Shown piece after piece: positions 42,257-52,143 of a stretch of 64,000 nt of DNA. The stretch lies in contig NZ_VSJK01000001.1 in assembly GCF_008085915.1 (NCBI RefSeq), positions 62,001-126,000 of the forward strand. The letters run 5' to 3'. Origin of the DNA: Oceaniovalibus sp. ACAM 378. GTDB lineage: Bacteria; Pseudomonadota; Alphaproteobacteria; Rhodobacterales; Rhodobacteraceae. Made by a program: the position numbers and the translations under genes. Within the stretch, counting starts at the first letter, position 1. Each line of letters begins with the position of its first letter. Below the pieces are notes generated by a model. It was not told where the DNA came from, did no database searches, and saw only the letters and a list, made by a program, of their open reading frames with translations.

Positions 42257-44701
42257 ATGGTTGGGTCGAGCAAGATTCTGACTGTTTCATACGGCACGTT
42301 CTCGTGCACACTCGAAGGGTTCGACCAACCTTTCGATACGATGAAATCCATCGCGGAGTATTTCCGCGATCTGGCCGCTGACGACCGGTACTTTGGGGCC
42401 GAACCGCCGCAGCCCGATGCACAGATGCTACATCAGATTGCCGAGCGTGAAGTCAAACGCCGGGTCGAGGCACGGGTGGAAAAGAACGGTGTCGTCCTGC
42501 GTCAGACCGCAGATGCCACCGCCGGTCCCGCTGCGGGCTTTCCGTTGACCCGTCCGGCAGTGCCCCCTCAGGCACCGCGTCGCGCTTCTCCGCCCGGCGA
42601 CGACCGCCGCCCGTCACCGGCCAGATCCGATGCTGGCGACAACACGCCTTTCGAGGTCGAGATCGACGGCGACAGTGTCGCGGCCAAGCTTTCGCGCATC
42701 CGTGCCGTCGTGGCCCGTGCCCGCGCCAGCCGCGAAGCCGACACCGCCTTTGCCGAAGATGAACCGGTCGAACCCTATGTCGCGCCCGTCCGCTCCGACT
42801 TTTTCGTGGCCGACGCCCCGGTGATCGACGATGCCGAGGAAGCCGACGATTTCGCCGTGGAAGCCGCGACAGTTCCGGCAGACGACGCGGAATCCCCGGT
42901 CAGCCTCTCTGACATGATCGACGATGCGGGTTTGGATGAATCCGCAGATCCGACCGAGACACTGGCGGAAGCTTTCGACATCGCAGAGCCGGACGCGCCC
43001 GAAGATGTATCCACTCCAAAGGTTACAATCGCAGAAATCAGCGTAACCGAAGTCTCGATGACCGAAGTCGCCATAACAGACGTCAGCGATACGTGGACGG
43101 CGGATCCCGCTTTGGAAACGGCGCCTTTGGTCGACGAAACAGCGGCAGAAGATTTCGCCGACGAACCAAAGGATGACACGGGTCAGATCCTGGCCTCGGT
43201 CTTGGCCGAAACCGCGGACAATGCCAGTGAATTGGTTGCTGCCACGCCGGACAGCATGACAATTCCGGACGTGGAGACCATCGAAACCGCGGCACAAGAG
43301 TATGAATTGCCGGCACACACCGACGCAGAGTCAGATATTGTTGCAAAGATTGCCGAGCCGGAAGACCTTGAAAGCCAGTTCGACGATAATCTTCGCGATG
43401 CGCTGGATGATACGATTGCCGGTCTGGTCGGAGACAGCGAACCTGACGAGGCTCTGACTGCTACACCTTCGATTCCCTCGGCACCCCATGCCAGAATCAT
43501 CAAGCTGAAGCGGACCGAGTTCGAGGCCGCGTTGGCCTCTGGCGAGATCGAAGAGGTCGAGGACGACGACGATCTTTCCGATACCGAAGACATGTTTGCA
43601 GAAATCGAGCTGGATGCCGACGAACCCAGCGATGCCATCGCGGACACCGGCACGATGGAAACCCACGACGATCCAACTGTGCGTGACGATCTGTTAACCG
43701 AAAACGTCTTTGCGGCCGATCCCGATAGCGACGATGATTTCGACAACATCGGCGCAGCCGACGACACGCTGACCGATGGCATCCGCAACCTGATCGGCGA
43801 AACTAGCCTTGACGAAGAGGATGAAAACGACCTGCTTGCCGAACTGGCGGCGGTCGAACGCGCGGAAACCGAAACGGCCAATCCGACCCGCGCGCCGCAT
43901 CCTCTGGCCGACGCCAACTTTGACGAAACGCCCGCCGTAGCAGAGGAAGCAACGGTCGAGCAGGACGAGACGCAGGGTGATGAGCAGGCCCTTAACCGCC
44001 TTTTGACCGAAACCAACGCCAAACTGAACGATACCGAAGGCAGCCGCCGCCGCTCGGCCATTGCTCACCTCAAGGCAGCGGTCGCAGCGACCAAGGCCGA
44101 CAAACTCCTGAAAGGACAGGCGGAAAAGGTCAAGGACGAGACCCTGATCCAGTATCGCGACGATCTTGCTCAGGTGGTTCGCCCACGCCGCCCGGTTGCG
44201 GGTGGTCAGACCGGCGAAGGCGCGTCACGTGAGCGTCCGGCCGATCCGCTGGCCGCACGCCCGGCGCCATTGGTTCTGGTGTCCGAACAACGGATCGACA
44301 GGCCGACCGAGCCCAAAGCGCCCGTCGGGTCCGTGCGTCCGCGCCGGGTTTCCCGCCCGCAAGTGGCCAGCGCAGAATCGTTGCCCGCCAGTGATCGCAA
44401 GGGCAACGCCGCGATCAGCTTTGCCGATTTTTCGGAACAGCGCGGGGCAAGTGATCTGCCCGATATCCTCGAAGCGGCCGCCGCCTATGCCGCACTGACC
44501 GAGGGGCAGACCGAAATCTCGCGCCCCGAACTGCTGCGCCGGGTGGCCACACTGCGCCCCGATCTGGAACTGAGCCGGGAAAAAGGCCTGCAAAGCTTTG
44601 GTCAACTGCTCCGCACGGGTCGAATCCGCAAGGTGGGACAGGGCCAGTTCGCGCTCAGCGATCAGGCGCAACCTTCCCAAAGCCGGGTGTCAGCCGGGTA
44701 A
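42257..44701 (+). CDS. Large acidic protein of unknown function, conserved N- and C-terminal segments
   Basis: 814 residues. Residues about 5-90 are well structured and look conserved in roseobacters (VSYGTFSCTLEGFDQPFDTM, AEYFRDLAADDRYFGAEPP). From about 130 to 590 the chain is dominated by Asp, Glu, Ala and Thr with few aromatics, so probably disordered. From about 600 it turns basic: AHLKAAVAATKADKLLKGQ, YRDDLAQVVRPRRP, and a final 80 residues (AYAALTEGQTEISRPELLRR, SFGQLLRTGRIRKVG) shaped like a winged-helix module. I recall relatives being labelled chemotaxis protein CheA, but no histidine-kinase motif is present. A strong terminator follows. Cytosolic. Confidence 0.8.
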   Translation: MVGSSKILTVSYGTFSCTLEGFDQPFDTMKSIAEYFRDLAADDRYFGAEPPQPDAQMLHQIAEREVKRRVEARVEKNGVVLRQTADATAGPAAGFPLTRPAVPPQAPRRASPPGDDRRPSPARSDAGDNTPFEVEIDGDSVAAKLSRIRAVVARARASREADTAFAEDEPVEPYVAPVRSDFFVADAPVIDDAEEADDFAVEAATVPADDAESPVSLSDMIDDAGLDESADPTETLAEAFDIAEPDAPEDVSTPKVTIAEISVTEVSMTEVAITDVSDTWTADPALETAPLVDETAAEDFADEPKDDTGQILASVLAETADNASELVAATPDSMTIPDVETIETAAQEYELPAHTDAESDIVAKIAEPEDLESQFDDNLRDALDDTIAGLVGDSEPDEALTATPSIPSAPHARIIKLKRTEFEAALASGEIEEVEDDDDLSDTEDMFAEIELDADEPSDAIADTGTMETHDDPTVRDDLLTENVFAADPDSDDDFDNIGAADDTLTDGIRNLIGETSLDEEDENDLLAELAAVERAETETANPTRAPHPLADANFDETPAVAEEATVEQDETQGDEQALNRLLTETNAKLNDTEGSRRRSAIAHLKAAVAATKADKLLKGQAEKVKDETLIQYRDDLAQVVRPRRPVAGGQTGEGASRERPADPLAARPAPLVLVSEQRIDRPTEPKAPVGSVRPRRVSRPQVASAESLPASDRKGNAAISFADFSEQRGASDLPDILEAAAAYAALTEGQTEISRPELLRRVATLRPDLELSREKGLQSFGQLLRTGRIRKVGQGQFALSDQAQPSQSRVSAG

Positions 44702-44720
44702 ACCAACCGTATGATACAGA

Positions 44721-44752
44721 AAAAGGGGCGGTCGCAGGACCGCCCCTTTTTT
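44721..44752. terminator. Bidirectional rho-independent terminator
   Basis: GGGGCGGTC and GACCGCCCC form a 9-bp stem around GCAG, with AAAAA before and TTTTTT after, serving the acidic-protein gene (+) and the DUF2842 gene (-). Confidence 0.92.
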
Positions 44753-44769
44753 CGTTTCGTGCCGCAGTT

Positions 44770-44997
44770 TTAATCCTTTGGCGTCGCATCCGGGTCGGGC
44801 TTTCCAATGCCCCGGAACACCGCCTTGAACGGCAGGGCCCAAGCAATGCCAAGCACCACATAGATCGCCAATTCAATCAGGATCGAAGGGCGATCCAGCA
44901 GAGTGACCAACCAGCTTGCCACCAGAATATAGAGCGGCAAACCGACCAGCAGCACCACCAGTGACCAGCGCCGACGCGCCTTGTAACTCAGTGCCAT
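44770..44997 (-). CDS. DUF2842 domain-containing small membrane protein
   Basis: 75 residues: a basic start (ALSYKARRRW), two transmembrane helices (about 10-30 and 38-58) and LGIAWALPFKAVFRGIGKPD at the end, which matches the alphaproteobacterial DUF2842 family. Function unknown. ATG 44997 has GGAGAGGA upstream and is preferred over the longer frame from 45054. It is downstream of purA on the same strand, 80 bases away. Confidence 0.88.
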   Translation of the reverse strand: MALSYKARRRWSLVVLLVGLPLYILVASWLVTLLDRPSILIELAIYVVLGIAWALPFKAVFRGIGKPDPDATPKD

Positions 44998-45077
44998 GAT
45001 TGTCCTCTCCAAGTTCCCCCCAGCTGGCGGGATTTTTCTGGCCGGCCCCGCCACTGATTGGCAAGCACGCGCCGGGT

Positions 45078-46370
45078 TTAGTCAGCGAAGGGATCGGTCA
45101 CCAGAATCGTATCCTCACGCTCGGGCGAGGTCGAAAGCAGCGCGACCGGGCAGCCGATCAGCTCTTCGACCCGACGGACGTATTTGATCGCATTAGCAGG
45201 CAGTTCGGCCCAGGAGCGCGCGCCTTCGGTCGATTCCGACCAGCCCGGCAGCTCTTCATAGATCGGAACGCAACGCGCCTGCCGGTCGGCGGCGGTGGGC
45301 AGATGATCCAGTTTTTCGCCATCAATATCATAGCCAACACAGATTTTCAGCGTCTCGAACCCGTCCAGAACGTCGAGTTTGGTCAGCGCGATACCGTTGA
45401 CACCCGATGTCGCGCAGGTTTGGCGCACCAGCACTGCATCAAACCAGCCACAGCGCCGCTTGCGCCCGGTGACGGTGCCAAATTCATGCCCACGTTCCCC
45501 CAGCCGCTGACCGACATCGTCCTTCAGTTCCGCCGGAAACGGGCCTTCGCCGACCCGGGTGGTATAGGCCTTGACGATTCCCAGTACGAAATCGATCGCT
45601 CCGGGGCCGATCCCGGTGCCCGTCGCCGCCTGCCCCGCGATCACATTGGACGACGTGACAAAGGGATATGTGCCGAAATCGATGTCGAGCAATGCGCCCT
45701 GTGCGCCCTCGAACAGGATGCGCTTGCCGGCGCGTCGCGCCTCGTTGAGCACCTTCCAGACCGGCGCTGCATATTCCAGCACCGCAGGCGCCACAGCACG
45801 CAGAGAGGCAAGCAATGCGTCACGATCAATCGGCTCCATGCCGAGCCCGCGGCGCAGAGCGTCGTGATGCACCAGGGCCCGATCGACGCGCAGTTCAAGT
45901 GTGGCGGCGTCGGCAAGATCGGCAACCCGAATCGAGCGGCGGCCCACCTTGTCCTCATAGGCCGGACCGATGCCTCGGCCCGTGGTGCCGATCTTTGCGA
46001 CGCTCGCCTGTGCCTCGCGCGCACGGTCAAGTTCGCCGTGGATCGGCAGGATCAGCGGCGTGTTTTCCGCAATCATCAGGTTTTCGGGTGTGATTTCAAC
46101 ACCCTGCCCGCGCAACTTGGCGATTTCCTCAAGCAGGTGCCAAGGGTCCAGCACCACACCATTGCCGATGACCGACAGTTTGCCACCGCGTACGATTCCC
46201 GATGGCAGCAGCGAAAGCTTGAACACTTTGCCGTCGATGACCAGCGTATGACCGGCGTTATGCCCGCCCTGAAAACGGGCGATGACATCGGCGCGTTCGC
46301 TCAGCCAGTCTACAATCTTGCCTTTTCCCTCGTCACCCCATTGGGCGCCGACGACGACGACGTTGGCCAT
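45078..46370 (-). CDS. purA: Adenylosuccinate synthase
   Basis: Makes adenylosuccinate from IMP, aspartate and GTP, the first committed step to AMP. The 430 residues start with the GTP-binding [15 protein letters not shown] (GDEGKGK at 12-18), contain [11 protein letters not shown] and [14 protein letters not shown], and end with the expected [16 protein letters not shown] region. ATG 46370 follows GAAAGGATG; upstream codons are not conserved. Confidence 0.98.
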   Translation of the reverse strand: MANVVVVGAQWGDEGKGKIVDWLSERADVIARFQGGHNAGHTLVIDGKVFKLSLLPSGIVRGGKLSVIGNGVVLDPWHLLEEIAKLRGQGVEITPENLMIAENTPLILPIHGELDRAREAQASVAKIGTTGRGIGPAYEDKVGRRSIRVADLADAATLELRVDRALVHHDALRRGLGMEPIDRDALLASLRAVAPAVLEYAAPVWKVLNEARRAGKRILFEGAQGALLDIDFGTYPFVTSSNVIAGQAATGTGIGPGAIDFVLGIVKAYTTRVGEGPFPAELKDDVGQRLGERGHEFGTVTGRKRRCGWFDAVLVRQTCATSGVNGIALTKLDVLDGFETLKICVGYDIDGEKLDHLPTAADRQARCVPIYEELPGWSESTEGARSWAELPANAIKYVRRVEELIGCPVALLSTSPEREDTILVTDPFAD

Positions 46371-46534
46371 TTGGCATCCTTTCAAGAACTCACGCGGGCG
46401 CAGAACCCGGCACCGTATATGTCGCCAGAACCGGCAGGACAAACGGAAACGTCATCACCCTTCGCCCAAACCTCTTTACAGCGCGGCCTTGGCTCTGGCA
46501 TCCAAAAGCCGTTCTCCATCGAAAAGGTCCGCAC

Positions 46535-46930
46535 ATGGGTTTCATCATACGTTGGCTGTTCGCCTTTGTCCTGTTGGCTGCGACGTACAATCCGACCGAT
46601 TGGAACTATGTCCGCTGGGCGCGGGTGAATTGGGAAACCCAGATGCCGATGGCGGTGCTTCTGGGATTGCTCTTGCTGATCGGATACATTGTTTATCTGC
46701 GCGCCACTCTGCGTTCGATCGGTGGCATCGGGGTGGTGCTGATTGCCGCTCTGGTCGGCGCAGTGATCTGGGTTCTGTACGATTACGGGATGCTGCGGCT
46801 GGACAATCACGAGTTGAACACCTGGTTGGGGCTTTTCGCGCTTTCGCTGGTACTTGGTGTTGGACTCAGCTGGTCTTTGGCGCGCCGCCGCCTGTCGGGA
46901 CAGGCCGATGTCGACGATATTGACGAATAG
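46535..46930 (+). CDS. DUF6524 family membrane protein
   Basis: 131 residues with four hydrophobic helices; the start FIIRWLFAFVLLAATYNPT followed by WNYVRW is the recognisable family feature. A short acidic tail (DVDDIDE) ends it. Function unknown. Divergent from purA and 93 bases before secG. Confidence 0.8.
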   Translation: MGFIIRWLFAFVLLAATYNPTDWNYVRWARVNWETQMPMAVLLGLLLLIGYIVYLRATLRSIGGIGVVLIAALVGAVIWVLYDYGMLRLDNHELNTWLGLFALSLVLGVGLSWSLARRRLSGQADVDDIDE

Positions 46931-47023
46931 ACGGCTGTCGACGACTGCAAGGTCAGCTTTGGGGTTGCGGTAAAGGCCGTGGCCTTCTAGATACCGGCAG
47001 TCGCTGTCCGAAGGTCCGTCTGC

Positions 47024-47383
47024 ATGGAAAATATTGTTCTCGTCGTTCACCTGATCCTGGCTCTGTGCCTGATTGGTGTGGTCCTACTGCAACGCTCCGA
47101 AGGGGGCGGCCTTGGCATGGGTGGCGGGGGTGGTGGCGGCGCAGTGTCGTCGCGCGGTGTCGCAACGGCCCTCACCAAGCTGACCTGGGTTTTCGCGTTC
47201 TGCTTTATCGGCACATCGATCGGCCTGACCGTGATCGCGGCGCAGAAAACCGCGGGCGGGTCAGTTATTGACCGGTTGGGCATCGAACAGCCTGTCGCCG
47301 AAACACCGGGCCTTCCGTCCGGATCTGATCTGCTGCCGCCGGGGGCTTCTGCCACGCCCGATACGCCGCCGCGCGCCGACTGA
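47024..47383 (+). CDS. secG: Preprotein translocase subunit SecG
   Basis: Small component of the SecYEG channel that assists SecA-driven export. The 119 residues have two transmembrane helices with the conserved VLLQRSEGGGLGMGGGGGGG segment between them and TWVFAFCFIGTSIGL in the second, then a Pro-rich cytoplasmic tail as in other alphaproteobacteria. It precedes pyrG, a common arrangement. Confidence 0.95.
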   Translation: MENIVLVVHLILALCLIGVVLLQRSEGGGLGMGGGGGGGAVSSRGVATALTKLTWVFAFCFIGTSIGLTVIAAQKTAGGSVIDRLGIEQPVAETPGLPSGSDLLPPGASATPDTPPRAD

Positions 47384-47545
47384 TCCAACCCATCTCCATT
47401 TGCGGCGTGAGCCTTCACGGCGCAAGATAGTGCGGTCCGGTTGCGGGATGGCCGCGAATCCTGTATGGCTTCAATCCCGTGATGGTGCTGTTCATCGCAC
47501 CGCAATCCAACACGTCTTGCGCATTTCACGGGGGTTTCAGACACC

Positions 47546-49189
47546 ATGGCTCGTTATGTCTTTATTACTGGTGGCGTTGTGTCCTCGCTGGGCAAAGGTC
47601 TTGCATCGGCCGCACTTGGGGCGCTGTTACAGGCGCGTGGTTTTTCGGTCCGCCTGCGAAAACTCGATCCCTATCTGAACGTCGATCCCGGAACGATGTC
47701 GCCCTTTGAACATGGCGAAGTGTTCGTCACCGATGACGGCGCGGAAACCGATCTGGATCTCGGCCATTACGAACGGTTCACCGGTGTCGCGGCGCGTGCG
47801 ACAGATTCGGTGTCGTCGGGCCGGATCTACTCCACTGTTCTGGAGAAGGAGCGTCGCGGAGATTACCTGGGCAAAACGATTCAGGTGATTCCCCATGTGA
47901 CGAATGAGATCAAGGATTTCCTCAAGATCGGCGCCGATGAGGTGGATTTCATGCTCTGCGAGATCGGCGGCACCGTCGGCGACATCGAGGGGCTGCCGTT
48001 CTTCGAAGCGATCCGTCAGTTCGCACAGGACCGTCCGCGCGGCGAATGTATCTTTATGCATCTGACCCTGCTGCCATGGATTGCCGCCTCGGGTGAGTTG
48101 AAGACCAAGCCGACCCAGCACTCAGTCAAAGAGCTGCGCAGCATCGGCATCGCCCCCGACATTCTGGTCTGCCGCTCCGAGCGGCTGATTCCGCAAAAAG
48201 AGCGTGAAAAGTTGGCGCTGTTCTGCAACGTGCATCTTGACAGCGTGATCGCTGCCTATGACCTGAAATCGATCTACGAGGCGCCGCTGGCCTATCATCG
48301 GGAAGGTCTGGATCAGGCGGTGCTTGACGCATTTGCGATTTCGCCCGCGCCGCGCCCCAACCTTTCGCGCTGGGAAGACGTGTACGACCGCGTTTTCAAC
48401 CCCGAAGGTTCGGTCCGCATCGCCATCGTCGGCAAATACACCCAGCTTGAGGATGCATATAAATCCATCGCCGAAGCATTGACCCACGGCGGCATGGCCA
48501 ATCGCGTCAGGGTCAACATCGAATGGGTTGATGCCGAATTGTTCGAACGCGAAGACGCGGCGGCGATGCTGGAGGGGCTGCATGCGATTCTGGTGCCCGG
48601 CGGCTTTGGCGAACGCGGCACCGAGGGCAAGATCAAGGCAGCCGAATACGCCCGCACCAGAAAGATCCCCTATCTTGGTATCTGTCTTGGCATGCAGATG
48701 GCGGTGATCGAGGCGGCGCGCAATCTGGCCGGCCTGAAAACCGCAGGCAGCGAGGAATTCGATCACGAAGCCGGCGGCAAGCGTTTTGAACCCGTTGTCT
48801 ATCACCTGAAGGAATGGGTGCAGGGCAACCACACCGTCGCGCGCAAGGTTGGCGACGACAAGGGCGGCACGATGCGGCTGGGTGCCTATACCGCGCATCT
48901 GAAAGACGGGTCGAAAGTCGCCGAAATCTATGGCGCGACCGAGATCGAAGAGCGCCATCGCCACCGCTATGAGGTCGACCTGAAATATCGCGATGTGCTT
49001 GAGGCGAAGGGATTGTCGTTCTCTGGCATGTCGCCCGACGGTCGGCTGCCTGAAATCGTCGAAGTGACGGACCACCCTTGGTTCATCGGCGTGCAGTTCC
49101 ACCCTGAGCTGAAAAGCAAACCCTTCGATCCGCACCCTTTGTTCAAGGATTTCGTGCGGGCGGCGAAAGAGGTGTCGCGGCTGGTCTGA
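47546..49189 (+). CDS. pyrG: CTP synthase
   Basis: Converts UTP to CTP using ATP and glutamine. 547 residues: the synthetase domain begins [20 protein letters not shown] and has [20 protein letters not shown]; the C-terminal class I glutaminase has nucleophile C380 in [10 protein letters not shown] and the HPE triad part in [11 protein letters not shown]. No frameshift or truncation. Gap to secG is 162 bases. Confidence 0.98.
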   Translation: MARYVFITGGVVSSLGKGLASAALGALLQARGFSVRLRKLDPYLNVDPGTMSPFEHGEVFVTDDGAETDLDLGHYERFTGVAARATDSVSSGRIYSTVLEKERRGDYLGKTIQVIPHVTNEIKDFLKIGADEVDFMLCEIGGTVGDIEGLPFFEAIRQFAQDRPRGECIFMHLTLLPWIAASGELKTKPTQHSVKELRSIGIAPDILVCRSERLIPQKEREKLALFCNVHLDSVIAAYDLKSIYEAPLAYHREGLDQAVLDAFAISPAPRPNLSRWEDVYDRVFNPEGSVRIAIVGKYTQLEDAYKSIAEALTHGGMANRVRVNIEWVDAELFEREDAAAMLEGLHAILVPGGFGERGTEGKIKAAEYARTRKIPYLGICLGMQMAVIEAARNLAGLKTAGSEEFDHEAGGKRFEPVVYHLKEWVQGNHTVARKVGDDKGGTMRLGAYTAHLKDGSKVAEIYGATEIEERHRHRYEVDLKYRDVLEAKGLSFSGMSPDGRLPEIVEVTDHPWFIGVQFHPELKSKPFDPHPLFKDFVRAAKEVSRLV

Positions 49190-49201
49190 AACCAGGGGGC
49201 G

Positions 49202-49224
49202 ACCGGCCCAAAACTCGGGCCGGT
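49202..49224. terminator. Hairpin between convergent pyrG and SDR genes
   Basis: ACCGGCCC and GGGCCGGT form a perfect 8-bp stem around AAAACTC, 12 bases past the pyrG stop. The downstream sequence lacks a T-run, so termination may be weak or Rho-assisted. Confidence 0.45.
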
Positions 49225-49236
49225 GCCTTGCGTCGA

Positions 49237-50004
49237 CTAAGCCAGCATCCCGGTGTCGCCGCAGACGGATATTGCCTGACCCGACACTGTGCGCCCGCGA
49301 TGCGATGCCAGCAGGAGGATCTGGTCGGCGATCTGGTCGGCGGTCACATATTCCTTGATCGAGGTGAATGAAAACGCCCGCGCCTCGACATCCGTGAACG
49401 ATTGGCCCTGCGCCTGAGCCTTTGCCTCCAACACGCGGCGCTGACGATCACCCGCCACAAGCCCCGGCAGGATCGCATTGACCCGGACACCGGATGGACC
49501 CAGTTCCAGCGCAAGCGATTTGGTGAACCCGATCACCCCCCATTTCGCCGCCGCATAGGGCGTGCGCAGCGCGAATCCCACACGCCCGGCAAGGGACGAC
49601 AGATTTATGATACTGGCGTTATCGCTTGATTTCAGGGCATCCACGGCCAGCCGCGTGACATTGAACTGCCCGGTCAGGCCGACCGAAAGGCAGGTATCCC
49701 AATCCTCGGGGGCGATGTCCTGAAGCGCGCCGGTCGGTCCGGCGACTCCGGCGTTGTTCACAAGGCAATCCAGCCCGCCCAGTTGGTCCAGCGCCCAATC
49801 CATGAAACCGGCCACGCCGTCCCGGTCGGACACATCGCAAACCCGGCCCGTGATCCCATCGGGCAAGGTGTCCAGTGCCGCTGTGTCCAGATCGCAGACA
49901 ACGACCCGCGCCCCCTCGACGGCGAATCCCCTGGCGATGGCCAGCCCGATTCCCGCCGCCCCGGCCGTTACAATCACTCGATGTCCGTCCAAACCAAGAT
50001 CCAT
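49237..50004 (-). CDS. SDR family oxidoreductase
   Basis: 255-residue classical short-chain dehydrogenase: cofactor loop TAGAAGIG (13-20), LVNNAGVAG (81-89), catalytic S137 and Y150-x3-K154 in YAAAKWG. D38 and D40 in VVVCDLDTA after the second strand favour NAD(H). Substrate unknown; the pattern resembles 3-ketoacyl or sugar-type reductases. ATG 50004 begins the family's usual start; AGGGGCAAGG precedes it. Confidence 0.92.
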   Translation of the reverse strand: MDLGLDGHRVIVTAGAAGIGLAIARGFAVEGARVVVCDLDTAALDTLPDGITGRVCDVSDRDGVAGFMDWALDQLGGLDCLVNNAGVAGPTGALQDIAPEDWDTCLSVGLTGQFNVTRLAVDALKSSDNASIINLSSLAGRVGFALRTPYAAAKWGVIGFTKSLALELGPSGVRVNAILPGLVAGDRQRRVLEAKAQAQGQSFTDVEARAFSFTSIKEYVTADQIADQILLLASHRGRTVSGQAISVCGDTGMLA

Positions 50005-50065
50005 GCCTTGCCCCTGTTTTTGTTCCGCGTAGGGTGGGCCAAACCCAACCCACCGGAGCTGCACA

Positions 50066-50359
50066 ATGCCTAAAGGATACTGGATCGCCAACAATATCGT
50101 TCACGATCTTGAAACCTATGAACAATACAAAGCGGCCAACGCAGCGGTATTTGCAAGATATGGCGCCCGCTTCATTGTGCGCGGCGGCCAGCAGCAGGTG
50201 GTGGAGGGAGAGTGTTTTCCGCGATGCGTGGTCATCGAATTCGACAGCTATGCCGACGCGGTCGCCTGCTATGAAAGCGACGAATATACGGACGCGCTCG
50301 CGATTCGTGCGCCGATTTCCGAAGGACGGCTGATCATCGTCGAAGGGTACGAGGGCTGA
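50066..50359 (+). CDS. DUF1330 domain-containing protein
   Basis: 97 residues of the ferredoxin-like DUF1330 fold: GYWIANNIVHDLETYEQYKA, ARYGARFIVRGGQQQVVEG and the closing PISEGRLIIVEGY are typical. These dimeric proteins have no established role. GGAG lies upstream of the ATG. It precedes rlmJ by 4 bases, so the two are probably cotranscribed. Confidence 0.92.
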   Translation: MPKGYWIANNIVHDLETYEQYKAANAAVFARYGARFIVRGGQQQVVEGECFPRCVVIEFDSYADAVACYESDEYTDALAIRAPISEGRLIIVEGYEG

Positions 50360-50363
50360 ACCG

Positions 50364-51158
50364 GTGCTGTCATATCAACATGGATATCACGCGGGAAATG
50401 CGGCGGATGTGCATAAACACGCGCTGCTTGCCTTCATGCTCGACTATCTGACGGCCAAGGACAAACCGCTAAGCTATGTTGAAACCCATGCCGGGCGCGG
50501 GCTGTATGATCTGGCGTCGCCCGAGGCGGTCAAGACCGGCGAAGCGGCTGCGGGAATCGCCCGCGCCGAAGCGTTCTTTGATGCCGGGCATCCTTATTTA
50601 CGCGCACTGGCCGCCACTCGGGCGGACCATGGGTCCAGCGCTTACCCGGGTTCCCCCCTGATCGCCAAGGCACTTCTGCGTCCGGGTGACACGATGCATC
50701 TGGCCGAGCTGCACCCGGGCGAGAATGCCGCGCTGTCGCAGGTGGCCGGGCGCGCAAAAGTGTATCGCACGGATGGACCGGCGCTGGCCCATTCGATCTT
50801 GCCGCCGACACCCCGGCGCGGGCTGCTGCTGATTGACCCGAGTTATGAGGTGAAGGCCGATTATGCTGCGATGGCGCGACTGCTGCCCGAGCTGCACCGG
50901 ATCTGGAACGTCGGCATCCTGATGCTGTGGTATCCGATCCTGGCCGACGGGCGGCACCGGGTCATGACCCGTGCCCTGTCAGCCGCCCTGCCGGATGGCC
51001 TGCGTCACGAGGTGGGCTTTGCCGCGGCGCGCTCAGGTCACGGGCTGACCGGCAGCGGAGTGTTCATCGTCAATCCGCCATGGGGCACAAACGAACAGGC
51101 CGCCCTGCTGGACGGCCTGTTTGAACGGCTTCGTCAAAGTCTCAGAAATCCAGCGTGA
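50364..51158 (+). CDS. rlmJ: 23S rRNA (adenine(2030)-N(6))-methyltransferase RlmJ
   Basis: 264 residues. The start LSYQHGYHAGNAADVHKHA is diagnostic of RlmJ (formerly YhiR), PGSPLIAKALLRPGD holds the SAM region and LLLIDPSYEVKADY contains the catalytic DPxY-type motif. The initiator is GTG at 50364, 4 bases after the DUF1330 stop. Its 3' end overlaps the convergent mipA-like gene by 17 bases. Confidence 0.94.
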   Translation: MLSYQHGYHAGNAADVHKHALLAFMLDYLTAKDKPLSYVETHAGRGLYDLASPEAVKTGEAAAGIARAEAFFDAGHPYLRALAATRADHGSSAYPGSPLIAKALLRPGDTMHLAELHPGENAALSQVAGRAKVYRTDGPALAHSILPPTPRRGLLLIDPSYEVKADYAAMARLLPELHRIWNVGILMLWYPILADGRHRVMTRALSAALPDGLRHEVGFAAARSGHGLTGSGVFIVNPPWGTNEQAALLDGLFERLRQSLRNPA

Positions 51159-51981
51159 TCCGCCGGGTGATACCGATGCGCACACCGTATTGGTCACGCT
51201 CGCCCTGCTGCACGATGGGGCTGTCGGCGGCATCGCCGGTGAACCTGTCCCAGGTCACGGCGCCCTCAAGTCCCCAATCGTCGTTGATCTTGTACTTGGC
51301 CCCGACTTCGACCCCGGCGCTCAGCAATCCACCGCCGGCGTTGAACGCCTGTCCGGCAAAGTTGCTGCCCACGGCACCGGCCTCGGCGGCGGTGACGCCG
51401 AAATAAGTCGATGAATATTTGTCCGAACCGATGAACAGTCGCGGTCCGGCAGACAGGGTCAGGCGGTCATTGGCCTGAAATTTGACGTCGGCCCCGACTT
51501 CGCCGACAAAACTCTCGTGCCCGACAACTCCATAACGCAGATCGGCAAAGGCATCGAAATTGCGCGAGGAATAGGCAAGCCCAAGCCCGAGTTCGACGCT
51601 GGTGTCCACGTCGTTCAGCCCGTTCAGTTCGGGATAGTCAGCCGCGCTCCGCTCGTCGATATACCGGAACGATCCGCGAAGCCCCAAACCGTATTGTGGG
51701 TTGTTCGGATCATAGGACCCAAAGGAACGCCCGCCCGGCAACCGAAGGAAGTTCAGCCCCACCGCAAAATCCGGCCCAACGCTGTAATCACCCGAACCAA
51801 AGTAATCCGGAGTCACCGATGCCCCGCCGCGGATCGTGAACACCAAACCGGGACTGGCGACCGGCGCCGCCTGATAAACCGGTAAGGGTTCGCCAACCGG
51901 CACAGTCAGATCGCCCGCCGTGGCAAACGACGGGATCAGAAAGGCAAAGGCGGAAATCAGGGCGCGGGGCAGGATCGACAT
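51142..51981 (-). CDS. MipA/OmpV family outer-membrane protein
   Basis: 279-residue precursor with signal peptide (1-23, ending SFATAG) and a beta-barrel: GLVFTIRGGASVTPDYFGSG near the mature start and a C-terminal strand ending in aromatic F (ITRRITLDF), the usual barrel signature. MipA in E. coli scaffolds murein enzymes, but most family members are of unknown function. ATG 51981 is used; an ATG at 51993 in frame adds four residues. Confidence 0.9.
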   Translation of the reverse strand: MSILPRALISAFAFLIPSFATAGDLTVPVGEPLPVYQAAPVASPGLVFTIRGGASVTPDYFGSGDYSVGPDFAVGLNFLRLPGGRSFGSYDPNNPQYGLGLRGSFRYIDERSAADYPELNGLNDVDTSVELGLGLAYSSRNFDAFADLRYGVVGHESFVGEVGADVKFQANDRLTLSAGPRLFIGSDKYSSTYFGVTAAEAGAVGSNFAGQAFNAGGGLLSAGVEVGAKYKINDDWGLEGAVTWDRFTGDAADSPIVQQGERDQYGVRIGITRRITLDF

Positions 51982-52143
51982 GGGTGATTCCATTGTGGGA
52001 CGAGTGCAGATGAACCCTATATAGTGTGTTTCCTGTCCTCGCGCAGATCACTTTCGGTACAACTGCTGTAATATGGTAATTATGCCATGCCCGCCACGCA
52101 CCCTGCCCTTTTCACCAGTGGCAGTGGGCGCTATATCCTATCC

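Noticed and set aside
42257-44701. CheA histidine kinase
   Set aside because: No phosphotransfer histidine box, dimerisation or ATP-binding N/G motifs, and no chemotaxis genes nearby.
45000-46628. 542-codon open frame on the plus strand opposite purA
   Set aside because: Antisense shadow of purA, which carries all its catalytic motifs on the other strand.
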